A stretch of 64,000 bases of DNA, taken from positions 1-64,000 of the forward strand of contig NZ_AUXT01000196.1 of the NCBI RefSeq assembly GCF_001625595.1, written 5' to 3'. Below, piece by piece: positions 1 to 9,799 of this stretch (within the stretch, counting starts at the first letter, position 1; each line of letters opens with the position of its first letter). Below the pieces are notes generated by a model, which did no database searches, was not told the origin of the DNA, and saw nothing but the letters and a program-made list of their open reading frames with translations. Source of the DNA: Pseudoalteromonas luteoviolacea NCIMB 1942. Its GTDB lineage: Bacteria > Pseudomonadota > Gammaproteobacteria > Enterobacterales > Alteromonadaceae. The position numbers were made by a program, and so were the translations under genes.

Positions 1-455
1 AGTCAGCCAGGAAGCAGAAGTTAACTAAGAGCAAAAAGTAGTATAAAAAGAATAAGCCAGCGAGCATATAAACAGTGGTAAGTTGAACTTTTTTCTAACT
101 AGAAATACGAATTTTTTAGCTTAGTAAGGGACAACTGAGCGTCAAGTTTTGAGATGCTAGTTGTATAACTAGCATAGATATAAAAACCAACACCAATGGT
201 TACCAATATCTTTCAAGGAGGGCCGCCACGTATAGGCAAACATAGCGTTGTGTATGCGACCGCAAGGAGTGCGGTACTGGCTTCATTTTTTCTACCTGCA
301 ACCCCTTTCTATGTTTTTATCATCATGATTTAATTAAAAGATGTTTATTTGTATCTGGTAGGATACAAAACCACCACACTTGGTTACCCAAGACCAAAGC
401 ATTCTTGGTTATTGTCATATACAGCACTTACAATCAATGACAACAGGATCCTGCT
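1..455. other. Intergenic leader region upstream of the metallopeptidase
   Basis: No convincing gene is seen in these 455 bases. Two inverted repeats stand out: a perfect 9-bp stem with a 4-nt loop at 154-175 (ATGCTAGTT / AACTAGCAT), and ACCGCA / TGCGGT at 259-275 followed after about ten bases by a run of T (286-291). The stretch from about 215 to 290 looks like a structured leader. The first repeat could be an operator or a hairpin; neither is assigned a function. Confidence 0.4.
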
Positions 456-3047
456 ATGAAAAAACACCTACTCGCCGTTTTAGTAAGCCACATCGTTGCG
501 ACGACAGCCAATGCTGAGCCTGATTATTGGCATTATGCAGATAAAAGCCGTAACCAATTGGGGAATCAAAAGGTTTACTCCTTAGATGAAACTGCCTTGC
601 ATCAATCATTGAGTGCTGTTGGCGAAGAATCTATAGAAGTTGTATTACCCTTGCCAACTGGAGAGAAAGTGACATTTAAACTTTTCCCATCTCAAGTTAT
701 GGCGCCAGAACTTGCCGCTAAGTATGTCAATATTCGTACCTTTACAGGTGTGGATAAACATAACTCTGCGCACCGAGGTCATTTCAATATGGATGAGAGT
801 GGCTTTTATGGCATGTTTAATTATCAAGGAAAGCATATATATATCGATCCAAAGCGTGAGACAAAAGGTCTGTACTCTGTCTATAATCGAGATGCGCAAA
901 GTCGGCAGGTTAATCAATTACGCCAACAGGCGCCACGCAGACATAGTCAGCCGGTAACCTCACACCACCACGAATATACTCAATCGCGATTATCCAAGGC
1001 TAGCTATCCAAATACTGAGATCGTTTATCGTTTAGCTGTTGCAACAACAGGCGAGTATGCCGCTTACCATGGCGGCACCAAAGAAAAAGTCATGTCTGCG
1101 CTTGTGACGATGACGAATAGGCTTAATGACGTTTATAGCCGAGACATGGCCATTCGCTTCCAACTCGTCGAAGGTAGCGACAAATTAATCTTCTTAGACA
1201 CAAATAGTGATCCATTTGACAATACCGATGCAGACATAGATAAAGTCAGTGCAGTGATCAACGAGCACATTGGACTTGAGAACTACGATGTAGGTCACCT
1301 TGTTGGAACGGGTGGTGGTGGTTTAGCTGGTTTTGAAGTTGTTTGTACAGAGCTAAAGGCTGAGGGGGTGACAGGGAGTGAGCAACCTGACAATGATGCA
1401 TTTCATGTTGATTATGTAGCACATGAAATCGGTCACCAGCTTGGCGCTGAGCATACTTTTAATGGTACTGCTGGTGCATGCGCAGGCAATAGAGTCAATA
1501 CCAGTGCGTATGAACCAGGAAGTGGCTCAACCATTATGGGGTACGCGGGAATTTGTGATGAGCAAGATTTACAAGCGAATTCAGATCCTTATTTCCATGC
1601 GCACTCATTGGAGCAAATGATGGCGTTTACACGTGAAAAAGCGGGTAAGAACTGTGGGACGCATTCTCCAAAAACAAATCAACGCCCAGTCGCGAACGCT
1701 GGTAATGACTTCACTGTTCCTGCCCGCACTCCGTTTAAACTGACAGGAAGTGCGACTGACGCTGACGGTGACAAACTCAGCTACAGTTGGCAGCAATATA
1801 ATATTGGCAGTGCGTCTGATAGCAAGCAAAGTGATGGTGTTGATGAAGGTGGCCGACCAATATTCAGGACGTTTAATCCTACGGAAAGTGTTGAGCGGAC
1901 TCTTCCCAAATTATCAGATGTATTGAAAGGCTCACTCAGTTATGGTGAGGCTTATGCCACAACAACGCGTACACTGGATTTTCGTTTAGTGGTCAGAGAT
2001 GCCAACGGGGGAGTTGCAGAGGATGACATGCAAGTTTCAGTGGTTGCCAACGACAGTGGATTTGAGGTCAAGCTGCCAGATGCAAGTTCTCAATGGAGAA
2101 CAAATCAACAAATCGTAAGCTGGTACACAGCAGATAGTGAAAACGCGCCAGTAAACTGTGAGCAAGTGGACATCTTATTATCTATAGACGGCGGGGAGCA
2201 ATTTGTAACAACCCTTGCCAGTAAAGTGACCAATAATGGCCAATTCGAGGTTGCCTTGCCTGCTTTGAAGACAAATAAAGCTAGAATCATGGTGCGCTGT
2301 AGTGACAATATTTTCTTTGCTATAAATAACGGCGACTTTTCAATTACTAACGAAAGCGGCGCTGAGGTTAAGCCTAAAGTCACGGGTCAGAAGCCGCTGA
2401 CAGTTGCTGAAGATAAATCAATAACTGTGCAGCTCAGAGATTTAACCATGGCGACAGCTCAAAGTATTGATAGCATTGAAATTGCTGGTGGAGATAACTA
2501 CACAATTCAAGGGACTACGATCACGCCAAAAACGAACTTTAACGGTAATCTGCAAGCACAGGTGGTGGTAAAACGGGGTGCTATGCAAAGCGACCCTTAT
2601 AATTTGAGTATTGCTGTTACGCCAGTTAATGATGCACCAGTTGCGCAAGATGACACTGCAAGTGTGGAATATGGCGCAAAGCAAATTCAAGTTAAGGTGT
2701 TGGAAAATGATAGTGACCTAGATGGAGATGCGTTAAAGCTAACGGGGGTAAATTATGCAGGAAACGGGACCGTGACTTTCAATGAGCAAATGATTATCTA
2801 CACTGCACCAGCTGACTTCTCAGGGAAAGAGCAAATTTCTTACACGGTTTCAGATGCACAGGGCGCGACCACAACTGGACAATTAGACGTAACGGTAAAA
2901 GAGAAAACGAAAGTTACAGGGCCAACTCCAACGCCAGAACCAATATCAAAAGACAATGCTGACAAATCATCTGATAGTGGTTCTCTGTGGTCATTGCTGG
3001 GCATAATGTTACTTGGGTTGAGACGTCAGTGGAGCCTGCGGGCATGA
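456..3047 (+). CDS. Secreted reprolysin-like zinc metallopeptidase with Ig/cadherin-like repeats and GlyGly-CTERM-like tail
   Basis: Predicted exported protease of 863 aa. An N-terminal signal peptide ends near residue 20 (TANA). The catalytic domain carries the metzincin motif HExxHxxGxxH with H323, E324, H327 and H333, followed by the expected Met-turn-like segment STIMGYAGIC. Downstream are a PKD/Ig-like segment (about 415-525), a middle beta-rich region and a cadherin-like repeat near 725-815 (NDAPVAQDD, ENDSDLDGD). The last 25 residues are Ser/Gly, a hydrophobic stretch and then Arg-rich residues, like the GlyGly-CTERM sorting signal processed by rhombosortase. The stop codon overlaps the start of the next gene, so the two are probably co-translated. 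The role is inferred to be extracellular protein degradation; substrate unknown. Confidence 0.9.
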   Translation: MKKHLLAVLVSHIVATTANAEPDYWHYADKSRNQLGNQKVYSLDETALHQSLSAVGEESIEVVLPLPTGEKVTFKLFPSQVMAPELAAKYVNIRTFTGVDKHNSAHRGHFNMDESGFYGMFNYQGKHIYIDPKRETKGLYSVYNRDAQSRQVNQLRQQAPRRHSQPVTSHHHEYTQSRLSKASYPNTEIVYRLAVATTGEYAAYHGGTKEKVMSALVTMTNRLNDVYSRDMAIRFQLVEGSDKLIFLDTNSDPFDNTDADIDKVSAVINEHIGLENYDVGHLVGTGGGGLAGFEVVCTELKAEGVTGSEQPDNDAFHVDYVAHEIGHQLGAEHTFNGTAGACAGNRVNTSAYEPGSGSTIMGYAGICDEQDLQANSDPYFHAHSLEQMMAFTREKAGKNCGTHSPKTNQRPVANAGNDFTVPARTPFKLTGSATDADGDKLSYSWQQYNIGSASDSKQSDGVDEGGRPIFRTFNPTESVERTLPKLSDVLKGSLSYGEAYATTTRTLDFRLVVRDANGGVAEDDMQVSVVANDSGFEVKLPDASSQWRTNQQIVSWYTADSENAPVNCEQVDILLSIDGGEQFVTTLASKVTNNGQFEVALPALKTNKARIMVRCSDNIFFAINNGDFSITNESGAEVKPKVTGQKPLTVAEDKSITVQLRDLTMATAQSIDSIEIAGGDNYTIQGTTITPKTNFNGNLQAQVVVKRGAMQSDPYNLSIAVTPVNDAPVAQDDTASVEYGAKQIQVKVLENDSDLDGDALKLTGVNYAGNGTVTFNEQMIIYTAPADFSGKEQISYTVSDAQGATTTGQLDVTVKEKTKVTGPTPTPEPISKDNADKSSDSGSLWSLLGIMLLGLRRQWSLRA

Positions 3048-3400
3048 GAGCGCAAATAAAGCGAACTCTGGTGTTTATTGCTTTGATATCAGCCCTAGGC
3101 GGGTGTGAAGATCAGCAAGAACATGGCTCACTCGGATTGGCCGTGCTGAAAAGCGATTTGGTACAAGCTAAAGCTGAGCAGGATTATCGCGTTTTAGTCT
3201 TTGCGAGTAGGAGACTGGTAATACCTGGATTTGAAGATGAAAATGTAAAAAGCCTTAAAGCACAGTGTGGTATACGTTACTGGAAAAATGAGGGGGATGT
3301 TATGTATTCAGTGACGGCGCGAGAAAATCGCAGTACCAAGTATGAATATGCCAGCAAATACAACAAAGCAGTATATGCGCTGTGTAAGCAGTCTAACTAA
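3044..3400 (+). CDS. Small putative lipoprotein
   Basis: 118-aa protein whose ATG overlaps the TGA of the metallopeptidase (ATGA), indicating translational coupling. Its N-terminus has positive residues, a hydrophobic stretch and the lipobox-like LGGC (Cys about residue 20), so it is probably lipidated and membrane anchored. The open frame continues upstream to 2987, but that part lies inside the protease gene and lacks the signal layout, so the 3044 start is preferred. The mature part has no domain I recognise. Coupling to the protease suggests a role in its export, folding or surface retention; that is inference only. Confidence 0.7.
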   Translation: MRAQIKRTLVFIALISALGGCEDQQEHGSLGLAVLKSDLVQAKAEQDYRVLVFASRRLVIPGFEDENVKSLKAQCGIRYWKNEGDVMYSVTARENRSTKYEYASKYNKAVYALCKQSN

Positions 3401-3434
3401 GCTAAAGGGGGCATGATGCCCCCTTTAGCTTCTT
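3401..3434 (+). terminator. Intrinsic terminator after the lipoprotein gene
   Basis: Perfect 13-bp stem GCTAAAGGGGGCA / TGCCCCCTTTAGC with a 3-nt loop (3401-3429), starting directly after the stop codon and followed by TTCTTT. This is a strong hairpin that closes the metallopeptidase-lipoprotein unit. Confidence 0.85.
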
Positions 3435-3473
3435 TGGATGGAATAAGTTATTTGTTGTATCTTAGTAGATGTT

Positions 3474-4160
3474 ATGCAAAAAATTTTACTAATAGACGAT
3501 GATCGAGAGCTAACCTCCTTGATCAGCCAATTTTTGGCGCAAAATGGGTTCTTGGTTGAAGTCTTGAATAATGGGCGGCAGGCGGCTGAATTTGTGTTTA
3601 AAATACAGCCTGATTTAATTATTCTTGATCTGATGTTGCCGGGCACAGATGGGTTAGCCATTTGTCGTGAGATCCGTCCTCACTTCTCTGGTGCTATTAT
3701 CATGTTAACAGCGTTAGTTGATGATATTGATGAAGTGACAGGTCTTGAAGTTGGTGCTGATGATTATCTTTGTAAACCCTTAAAGCCCAGAGTGCTACTT
3801 GCTCATATCCGCGCACAATTGCGACGTCAATCAAGCTTGCAGGAGCAGCACAAAGACCTGCGAGTTGTATGTGATGGTAGTTTGCAATTAGACTGGCGTA
3901 ATCGCACGGTTAGTTATCTCAATGAGGAGGTGACCCTCTCCAGCGCTGAGTTTGAGTTGCTGTGGGTACTTGCCCAATCTGCGGGAAGTATCATTTCTCG
4001 TGATAGCTTGCACCGCAAAATATTCAACCTAGAGTATGATGCTATGGACCGTTCGATTGACTTACGAATATCTCGGTTACGTAAAAAGCTTGGGGATGAT
4101 CCTAAGCAGCCTCAAGTTATCAAAACCATACGAAATAAAGGGTATCTCATTGCAGATTAA
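3474..4160 (+). CDS. rstA: OmpR-family response regulator, RstA-like
   Basis: 228-aa two-component regulator. The N-terminal receiver domain has acidic residues DDD at 8-10, phospho-acceptor D52 in LDLMLPGTDG and the conserved Lys near 101 (LCKP). The C-terminal half is an OmpR-type winged helix (SSAEFELLWVLAQ, then DLRISRLRKKLGDDPKQPQVIKTIRNKGYLI). It is followed by, and overlaps, a kinase gene, the usual pair layout. Length and the kinase architecture match RstA/RstB, but the symbol rests on family resemblance; the RstA name is tentative while the OmpR-family call is firm. The signal sensed is unknown. Confidence 0.88.
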   Translation: MQKILLIDDDRELTSLISQFLAQNGFLVEVLNNGRQAAEFVFKIQPDLIILDLMLPGTDGLAICREIRPHFSGAIIMLTALVDDIDEVTGLEVGADDYLCKPLKPRVLLAHIRAQLRRQSSLQEQHKDLRVVCDGSLQLDWRNRTVSYLNEEVTLSSAEFELLWVLAQSAGSIISRDSLHRKIFNLEYDAMDRSIDLRISRLRKKLGDDPKQPQVIKTIRNKGYLIAD

Positions 4161-5457
4161 CGGCAAATTGATAGTGGCATGGGTGGGTGTCATGATTTTG
4201 ATCAATATGGTTTCGGCACGCTGGCTCATCGAAGATGCTTACTTTGAAGTCCAAGAAGCTTCATTGGCGCAGTATGAACGATACTTAAACCGTCTAGCTG
4301 ATGACATTGACGAGCACCTTAAAACTTTTTATGACACTGGAGATGAAGCCTTAGTTCAGGTCTTAACTAAGTATGGAAATGACCCCATATATATCCTATC
4401 TATACGACAATTTGACGATGACCCATTTTTAGTTGAACAACTAAGAGAGTTACAACTCAACCAAGTATTTGTTGACGCGCAAACTGCCAGTATTTACGTC
4501 ATGCGTAGTAATAACCAGGTGGTCATGATAGGCCCTGTTATTCACCACAGCGTATTAAGCTGGTTTGCTGATTGGTTTATGTGGCTGATGGCCTGCTTGG
4601 TGAATGGTTTAGGTATTGTTGTCTTATTGATAGCAATGTATCGAGCTCAGCTGACACTCAGAGCTCAATTGGCAGCGGTGCTCCCCGCTGATATAGAAAA
4701 AGCGCAAAGTCCTCAAGCTCAGTTAACTGAACTTTACGGGTATTTGGCGTCAAGTGAGCAGCAAAGTACAGAGCAGTTAAATCTACAACGTGATTTGTTA
4801 CATGGTGTTGCGCATGAATTTAGAAGCCCTATGGCGCGCATTCAATTTGCTTTGGACATGCTAGAGGATGCGGAGCTTGAGGCGCAGGCTGAACTTAAAA
4901 GTACCATGCAAAATGCTTTATTGGGCTTAGATGAGCTAGTTAAAGAGCTGTTGTACTACGCCAAACTTAAAGATGGCAGTACCGCAATGCAATTTCAGTC
5001 AGTATCTTGTAAAGATCTGATACAAGATGCTGTGGAGCAAGTATCAAGTTTTTATCCTAATATCGAATACAGCATTATTTGCGACGATTCAAATGTGATA
5101 GCCGATTATAACTTATTGCGCCGTGCTTTGATTAATATTGTCCGTAATGCAGGACGATTTGCTCATACTCAATGCCATATATCTGTCAGCAATGAAGGAG
5201 AATTTACGCGATTTTTTATTGAAGATGATGGCATTGGTATTCCACCGGGAAAACGAATGCGTATTTTTGAACCTTTTACTCGATTGGATCCGAGTCGCTC
5301 AAGGGATTCGGGGGGATGTGGATTGGGGTTAGCCACTGCAAACTCTATCGCTCAATTACACGATGGTGATATTAATGTCACCGATGGTCTGCAAGATTTA
5401 GGTGGCGCATGCTTCTGTTTGAAAATTAAGACCTTTACAGACAAGCCCAGCATTTAA
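4150..5457 (+). CDS. rstB: Membrane sensor histidine kinase, RstB-like
   Basis: The best start is TTG at 4150, overlapping the regulator by 11 nt with AAAGGG just upstream, giving 435 aa (E. coli RstB is about the same size). An in-frame ATG at 4036 lies deep inside the regulator gene and would add 38 unlikely residues. Layout: TM helix near residues 5-20, periplasmic sensor to about 135, second TM near 140-165, HAMP-like linker, dimerisation domain with H222 (HEFRSPMARIQ), N-box NIVRNAGR and G-boxes DDGIGIPPGK and GCGLGLA. It would phosphorylate the partner regulator. Confidence 0.85.
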   Translation: MQINGKLIVAWVGVMILINMVSARWLIEDAYFEVQEASLAQYERYLNRLADDIDEHLKTFYDTGDEALVQVLTKYGNDPIYILSIRQFDDDPFLVEQLRELQLNQVFVDAQTASIYVMRSNNQVVMIGPVIHHSVLSWFADWFMWLMACLVNGLGIVVLLIAMYRAQLTLRAQLAAVLPADIEKAQSPQAQLTELYGYLASSEQQSTEQLNLQRDLLHGVAHEFRSPMARIQFALDMLEDAELEAQAELKSTMQNALLGLDELVKELLYYAKLKDGSTAMQFQSVSCKDLIQDAVEQVSSFYPNIEYSIICDDSNVIADYNLLRRALINIVRNAGRFAHTQCHISVSNEGEFTRFFIEDDGIGIPPGKRMRIFEPFTRLDPSRSRDSGGCGLGLATANSIAQLHDGDINVTDGLQDLGGACFCLKIKTFTDKPSI

Positions 5458-5468
5458 ACTGGGCTTGT
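5441..5468. terminator. Bidirectional intrinsic terminator between rstB and rhlE
   Basis: Stem ACAAGCCCAG / CTGGGCTTGT (10 bp) with an 8-nt loop that contains the kinase stop codon. It lies between convergent genes and can serve both. The U-tract is weak on both sides (GTAATA on the plus side). Confidence 0.6.
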
Positions 5469-5487
5469 AATACCATTAGGCAGACTT

Positions 5488-6900
5488 TTATGACTGTGGT
5501 TTGCGTGCCTGATTTGGCTTGTTTGCGCTACGCTGCTTATTGTTAGGTTTTGACTTGGAGCTCGGTTTACTTGTCCCTTGTGAGCTTGAGTTGCGCTTTG
5601 GCTTACGCGCATTGGTATGACGTTGCCCTGCGCGGCTTTTACCTTCCTTCGAGTGTGTGCTATTAGTCTGCTTTTGATCGGTAGCAGCCTTATCTGTCGA
5701 GTCTGTTTTATTTTTTTTCTTTTTTGGCTTGAATGGACGCGTATCCAACGGCTTTTCTGGCACAGGGTTTTGTGGCACAAACCCTGGTTCCTCTGCACGT
5801 GGAATGAGCGTACCAATGAAGCGCTCAATACCATATAAATCGTCCGCATCGGCCTGTGTTACAAATGATACAGCTATGCCCTCACTTCCAGCTCTTCCTG
5901 TGCGCCCAATTCTGTGTACATAGTCTTCGTAGGTATTGGGTAAATCGTAATTTACGACGTATGGGAGTTCACTGATGTCCAAGCCTCTGGCCACAATATC
6001 TGTGGCGACTAATACATTGACGTCGCCGTTTTTAAAACCATTTAGCGCTTTTACCCTTGCACCTTGCGACTTGTTGCCATGAATGGCAGCTGCGCTGATA
6101 TGGCTTTTTTCCAATAACGCGACGAGCCTGTTTGCACCATGCTTCGTGCGACAAAATACTAATACTTGTTGCCACTTTTTCTCGATAAGAAAGTGGCACA
6201 GCAGTTTACTCTTTTGCGCTTTATCTAAGGCATATGCGCTTTGGATGACTGTTTTGGCGGCAGTGTTTTCAGTGGCGACAGAAATTTCAACTGGAGACGA
6301 GAATAGGTCTTGAGCTAATTCGCGAATCGGCCCAGAAAACGTAGCTGAAAATAATAAGTTCTGACGTTTATTAGGTAGTAGGCGAATGATTTTTTTTAAA
6401 TCATGGATAAAGCCCATATCTAGCATACGGTCTGCTTCATCCAGTACCAAAGCAGATAACTCAGTAAACTTAATTGCATTTTGTTGATACAGGTCTAGCA
6501 ACCTGCCCGGTGTTGCAATGAGAATATCGACACCTTTGCGTAAGCGCATCATTTGTGGGTTTATCTTAACACCGCCATATACAACGGTACTGCGAATACG
6601 TGTGCCTGCGCTGTACGTTTCAACACTCTCTGCAATTTGTATCGCAAGCTCTCTCGTTGGTGCAAGCACGAGTACGCGGGCTTGGTTTGCATGAGGTTGT
6701 TGGGTGTTAAGCAGCTGCTCAATCAGTGGTAAGGTAAAAGCCGCTGTTTTGCCTGTGCCAGTTTGTGCAGCAGCCATCACATCTTGACCGTTTAATATGG
6801 CTGGAATCGCTTGCTGCTGGATTGGGGTCGGTGAACTATACCCTTTAGTTTCAAGGGTGTTTAAAAGTACTTGGGATAACCCAAGTTGAGAAAAGTTCAT
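5488..6900 (-). CDS. rhlE: ATP-dependent RNA helicase RhlE (DEAD-box)
   Basis: 470-aa DEAD-box helicase. Q-motif PTPIQQQAIP (about 25-34), Walker A AQTGTGKT (K51), PTRELAIQ, DEAD at 154-157, SAT at 185-187 and HRIGRTGR in the second RecA-like domain. The tail after about residue 375 is basic and low complexity (KPKKKKNK, then Ser/Asn/Lys-rich), as is common in RhlE and thought to give non-specific RNA binding. Family role: unwinding RNA duplexes in ribosome assembly and RNA turnover, in the cytoplasm. Transcribed alone, convergent with the two-component pair. Confidence 0.95.
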   Translation of the reverse strand: MNFSQLGLSQVLLNTLETKGYSSPTPIQQQAIPAILNGQDVMAAAQTGTGKTAAFTLPLIEQLLNTQQPHANQARVLVLAPTRELAIQIAESVETYSAGTRIRSTVVYGGVKINPQMMRLRKGVDILIATPGRLLDLYQQNAIKFTELSALVLDEADRMLDMGFIHDLKKIIRLLPNKRQNLLFSATFSGPIRELAQDLFSSPVEISVATENTAAKTVIQSAYALDKAQKSKLLCHFLIEKKWQQVLVFCRTKHGANRLVALLEKSHISAAAIHGNKSQGARVKALNGFKNGDVNVLVATDIVARGLDISELPYVVNYDLPNTYEDYVHRIGRTGRAGSEGIAVSFVTQADADDLYGIERFIGTLIPRAEEPGFVPQNPVPEKPLDTRPFKPKKKKNKTDSTDKAATDQKQTNSTHSKEGKSRAGQRHTNARKPKRNSSSQGTSKPSSKSKPNNKQRSANKPNQARKPQS

Positions 6901-7104
6901 GCATACTCTCTTTGTACTGAGGTGGCAATGGTGTGGACCTTTACCTTGTCTATGATTGGCAATACTGCCTTGGATACGCGATCATAGCAGAGTTAACAGA
7001 GTCTGCCGAATTTAATCCAAGGTGGCGCGGGTTGGCTTGCACGCTGCACGTTTTATTGTGTGGTCTATACTTGCATTGACAGCGTGCATATGAAGGGATT
7101 TATC

Positions 7105-8709
7105 ATGGACATCACACAGCGGAAAGTGGCGCTTTGCATGCAGCTTACAGTGTTGGTTGCGGGCAGTCTTTTCACCGGTTCATTGGTATATATGCTGTAT
7201 CAAGAGCAACAGCATTCCATCAGGCAAGAATTCAGTAAAGAGTATTTGCTTAGGGTAGATTCATTCAAAGAAACGGTGATGAACAACCTGTCTTCATTGC
7301 ATAGCCTCGCTGTGCTTTTTGATGTTAAACCTCAAGCCAGTAAAGCGGAATTTCGTCATGTATCCTCTCGTATTTTAGCGACTAAGGCAGGGATCCAGGC
7401 ATTGCAATGGGTGCCAAGAGTCACACAAGATGCGCGACGAGAGTTTGAGCAAAAAAACCAAGAAAACTATGCTCAGTTTGCTATAACCGAGCGACTGCAG
7501 GGGCAGATGCAAGCTGCCCAGATACGTAATCAGTATTATCCGGTGCAGTATATTGAGCCTCTTTTCGGTAATGAAGCTGCACTGGGCTTTGATTTATTTT
7601 CTAGTCAAACTCGCAGAGAAATTATACAAACGTCGAGAGATCTGGCGCTGCCGCTTGTAACGGCCAGTATTACACTCGTTCAAGACCCCCATAAACAAAA
7701 AGCCTTTATTGCGCTGCACCCTATATATGATCACCTATCCCTGACCGTCGCGGATAAACGCGACAATATTCGTGGCTTTGTAATTGGGGTATTTAAACTT
7801 AATGCGTTAGTCGCGCATTCAAAACTAGGTAAAAATGAAGGTGATATCGAGTTTGTTATTGAAGATGTAACGGATGCCACACAGCCGCAAACGCTGTATC
7901 GAAATCGTTTGCAGTCTTCGGGTCAGCTACAGTCCTGGTTAGACGTATGGGGGCGTAACTGGGTGATCAGTGCCTCACCGTCTCATCGTTTTGTACAAAG
8001 CCGTATTTCCGCTATACCTGTCCTAGTGCTTTTCATCGGTATGATAATGACATTTCTAATGTTCTTTTACGTGCGGCTTTTATATCGTCGCCAAATTGCA
8101 ATTCAGCATGCAGTGAGAATCAAAACCAAAGAATTGGACAAAGCCAATGCCAGATTGCTTGCATTGACTCAAATAGATGGTCTGACGGAAGTATCAAATC
8201 GACGCCACTTTGACATGCAGTTGCAAAAAGAGTGGCGGCGGGCTGTACGCATCGGCAGCCCGATAAGTTTAGTTGTTATTGATATCGACTTTTTTAAGGA
8301 ATATAACGATTATTATGGACATGTCGCAGGAGACCGCTGCTTATGTTTGGTGGCAAATGCTTTGGCTCAACTAGCGCAGCGTGCTTGTGATGTTTTTGCC
8401 CGTATTGGCGGGGAGGAGTTTATATTTATTCTCCCCGATACCGAGCAGCTCGATGGCTTTTGTGAAAAATGTTTATCGGCTGTTGTTGCACTGGAAATTA
8501 ACCATGAAAGGTCATCGGTTAGCCAGTATGTGACCGTCAGCGTTGGCGCGTGTGCAATGCGCCCTGAAAGTAATGATGAAAGAAGTCATTTGCTTCATAT
8601 CGCTGATCAGGCTATGTATCGAGCAAAAGATGCTGGTAGAAATACTTATGCCGTTAAAGACGTGACTAAGAAAGTAATGTCTACTGAATGTACAAGGCAG
8701 GTAGGGTAA
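7105..8709 (+). CDS. CHASE-domain diguanylate cyclase
   Basis: Membrane-bound c-di-GMP synthase, 534 aa. The ATG at 7105 is chosen because AAGGGA lies 7 nt upstream; the frame is open back to 7060. TM helix near residues 8-30, periplasmic CHASE-type sensor (about 50-270, including LQWVPRV and the NQYYPVQYIEP region), second TM near 300-325, then GGDEF with active-site GGEEF at 435-439. An RxxD I-site (RACD, 426-429) sits five residues before it, predicting product inhibition. No EAL domain. Monocistronic and divergent from rhlE. The ligand is unknown; CHASE domains usually bind small extracellular molecules. Confidence 0.9.
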   Translation: MDITQRKVALCMQLTVLVAGSLFTGSLVYMLYQEQQHSIRQEFSKEYLLRVDSFKETVMNNLSSLHSLAVLFDVKPQASKAEFRHVSSRILATKAGIQALQWVPRVTQDARREFEQKNQENYAQFAITERLQGQMQAAQIRNQYYPVQYIEPLFGNEAALGFDLFSSQTRREIIQTSRDLALPLVTASITLVQDPHKQKAFIALHPIYDHLSLTVADKRDNIRGFVIGVFKLNALVAHSKLGKNEGDIEFVIEDVTDATQPQTLYRNRLQSSGQLQSWLDVWGRNWVISASPSHRFVQSRISAIPVLVLFIGMIMTFLMFFYVRLLYRRQIAIQHAVRIKTKELDKANARLLALTQIDGLTEVSNRRHFDMQLQKEWRRAVRIGSPISLVVIDIDFFKEYNDYYGHVAGDRCLCLVANALAQLAQRACDVFARIGGEEFIFILPDTEQLDGFCEKCLSAVVALEINHERSSVSQYVTVSVGACAMRPESNDERSHLLHIADQAMYRAKDAGRNTYAVKDVTKKVMSTECTRQVG

Positions 8710-8733
8710 TTCCCCTTCCTGCCTGGCTTTTGA

Positions 8734-9609
8734 TTACGCTGCAGAAGACTGTGGAGCTTGTTTAAACTCTCTTTCTTTCGAATCAATAGGCTGATTAATC
8801 AAGTAATTTAAGATTAATAGATTACAGATAAACCAAATATCCTTAATGATAAATTGTCCAGTACCTGTAAGCAGTGTAGACATACTGAGTGCGCCTGGCG
8901 TGGTGACTAGAAAAGTCTGTGTCATAACGAAAACAGCGCCACTACCTAATGCGGCTACAATAAATAGCTGCTTATGTCGTAAGAGTAACGCTGCACCCAA
9001 CAAGGTGGTAAAGAAAATATCGTAGATGCCAATCAGGTTAGACGCCATTTGGACCGAAAACAAGTCATATAACCAAGACATAAAAGGAGAGTGACTAACT
9101 AAAGGTTCGATACCTTTTGCTTCTAACTCTAAGAATTTCATGCCTCCAATCCACAAGAGCACAAGTGCGACTGGAAAAAAGTTAAACCAAAGGTGCTGAG
9201 ATGCGCTAAATTTATCGCGAGCAAAGAGGTAAAAGGCAATGGGTAGTAGTGCGAAATATTTAATGATCCCTTGCCCAGAGCCGATCACCGGAAATCCGCC
9301 GTGAGATTGGATCCAGCGTGGTTCGCCAAATAAAGTGACTAAAAATAGCGTGGCAACAGTAATAAGCCCCCAAAAAGCAGCGGGTTTAAAAGCGGGTTGC
9401 CTAGATATAAGTAAAGCACTGATGACAACGATAACGCCGCCTAACAGCTGAGCTGCTAGGACTTCTGAGGCGGCACTATCGAGCGAATAAAATTGTAAAG
9501 CCGTTTGCACATAGCGGTCACTGCCACCAAGCATCATTGATAACGCAAAGGTAAGCAAGCTGAATGCCGTTAGACCGGTCACCAAATTAATTAGTGTTTT
9601 TTGTTGCAT
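8734..9609 (-). CDS. DUF417 (RclC/YkgB-like) inner-membrane protein
   Basis: 291-aa polytopic membrane protein with about seven hydrophobic segments. The central signature LLWIGGMKF-LE-EAKGIEPLVSHSPFMSWLY is typical of DUF417, the family of E. coli RclC, which takes part in resistance to reactive chlorine species. The protein is longer than RclC, with extra N-terminal membrane segments. No rclA or rclR neighbour is seen here, so a chlorine-stress role is not supported by context. No clear operon partner. Confidence 0.75.
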   Translation of the reverse strand: MQQKTLINLVTGLTAFSLLTFALSMMLGGSDRYVQTALQFYSLDSAASEVLAAQLLGGVIVVISALLISRQPAFKPAAFWGLITVATLFLVTLFGEPRWIQSHGGFPVIGSGQGIIKYFALLPIAFYLFARDKFSASQHLWFNFFPVALVLLWIGGMKFLELEAKGIEPLVSHSPFMSWLYDLFSVQMASNLIGIYDIFFTTLLGAALLLRHKQLFIVAALGSGAVFVMTQTFLVTTPGALSMSTLLTGTGQFIIKDIWFICNLLILNYLINQPIDSKEREFKQAPQSSAA

Positions 9610-9799
9610 GTGAACTCCTAGGAAATTGATTATCCTTACAGACCGAAGTGCCTAGATATATATTTCAATCTTTTGCTTTTTCTTGGTGTTAATCTCCAAT
9701 TTTGGATAAAAAGCACACATTTTTACGGTGAAAAAACAAACTAAAATCAGCCGTTTATTACACTTTTACTAATTCTTTTGTCTGGTTTTTACTTTCTCA

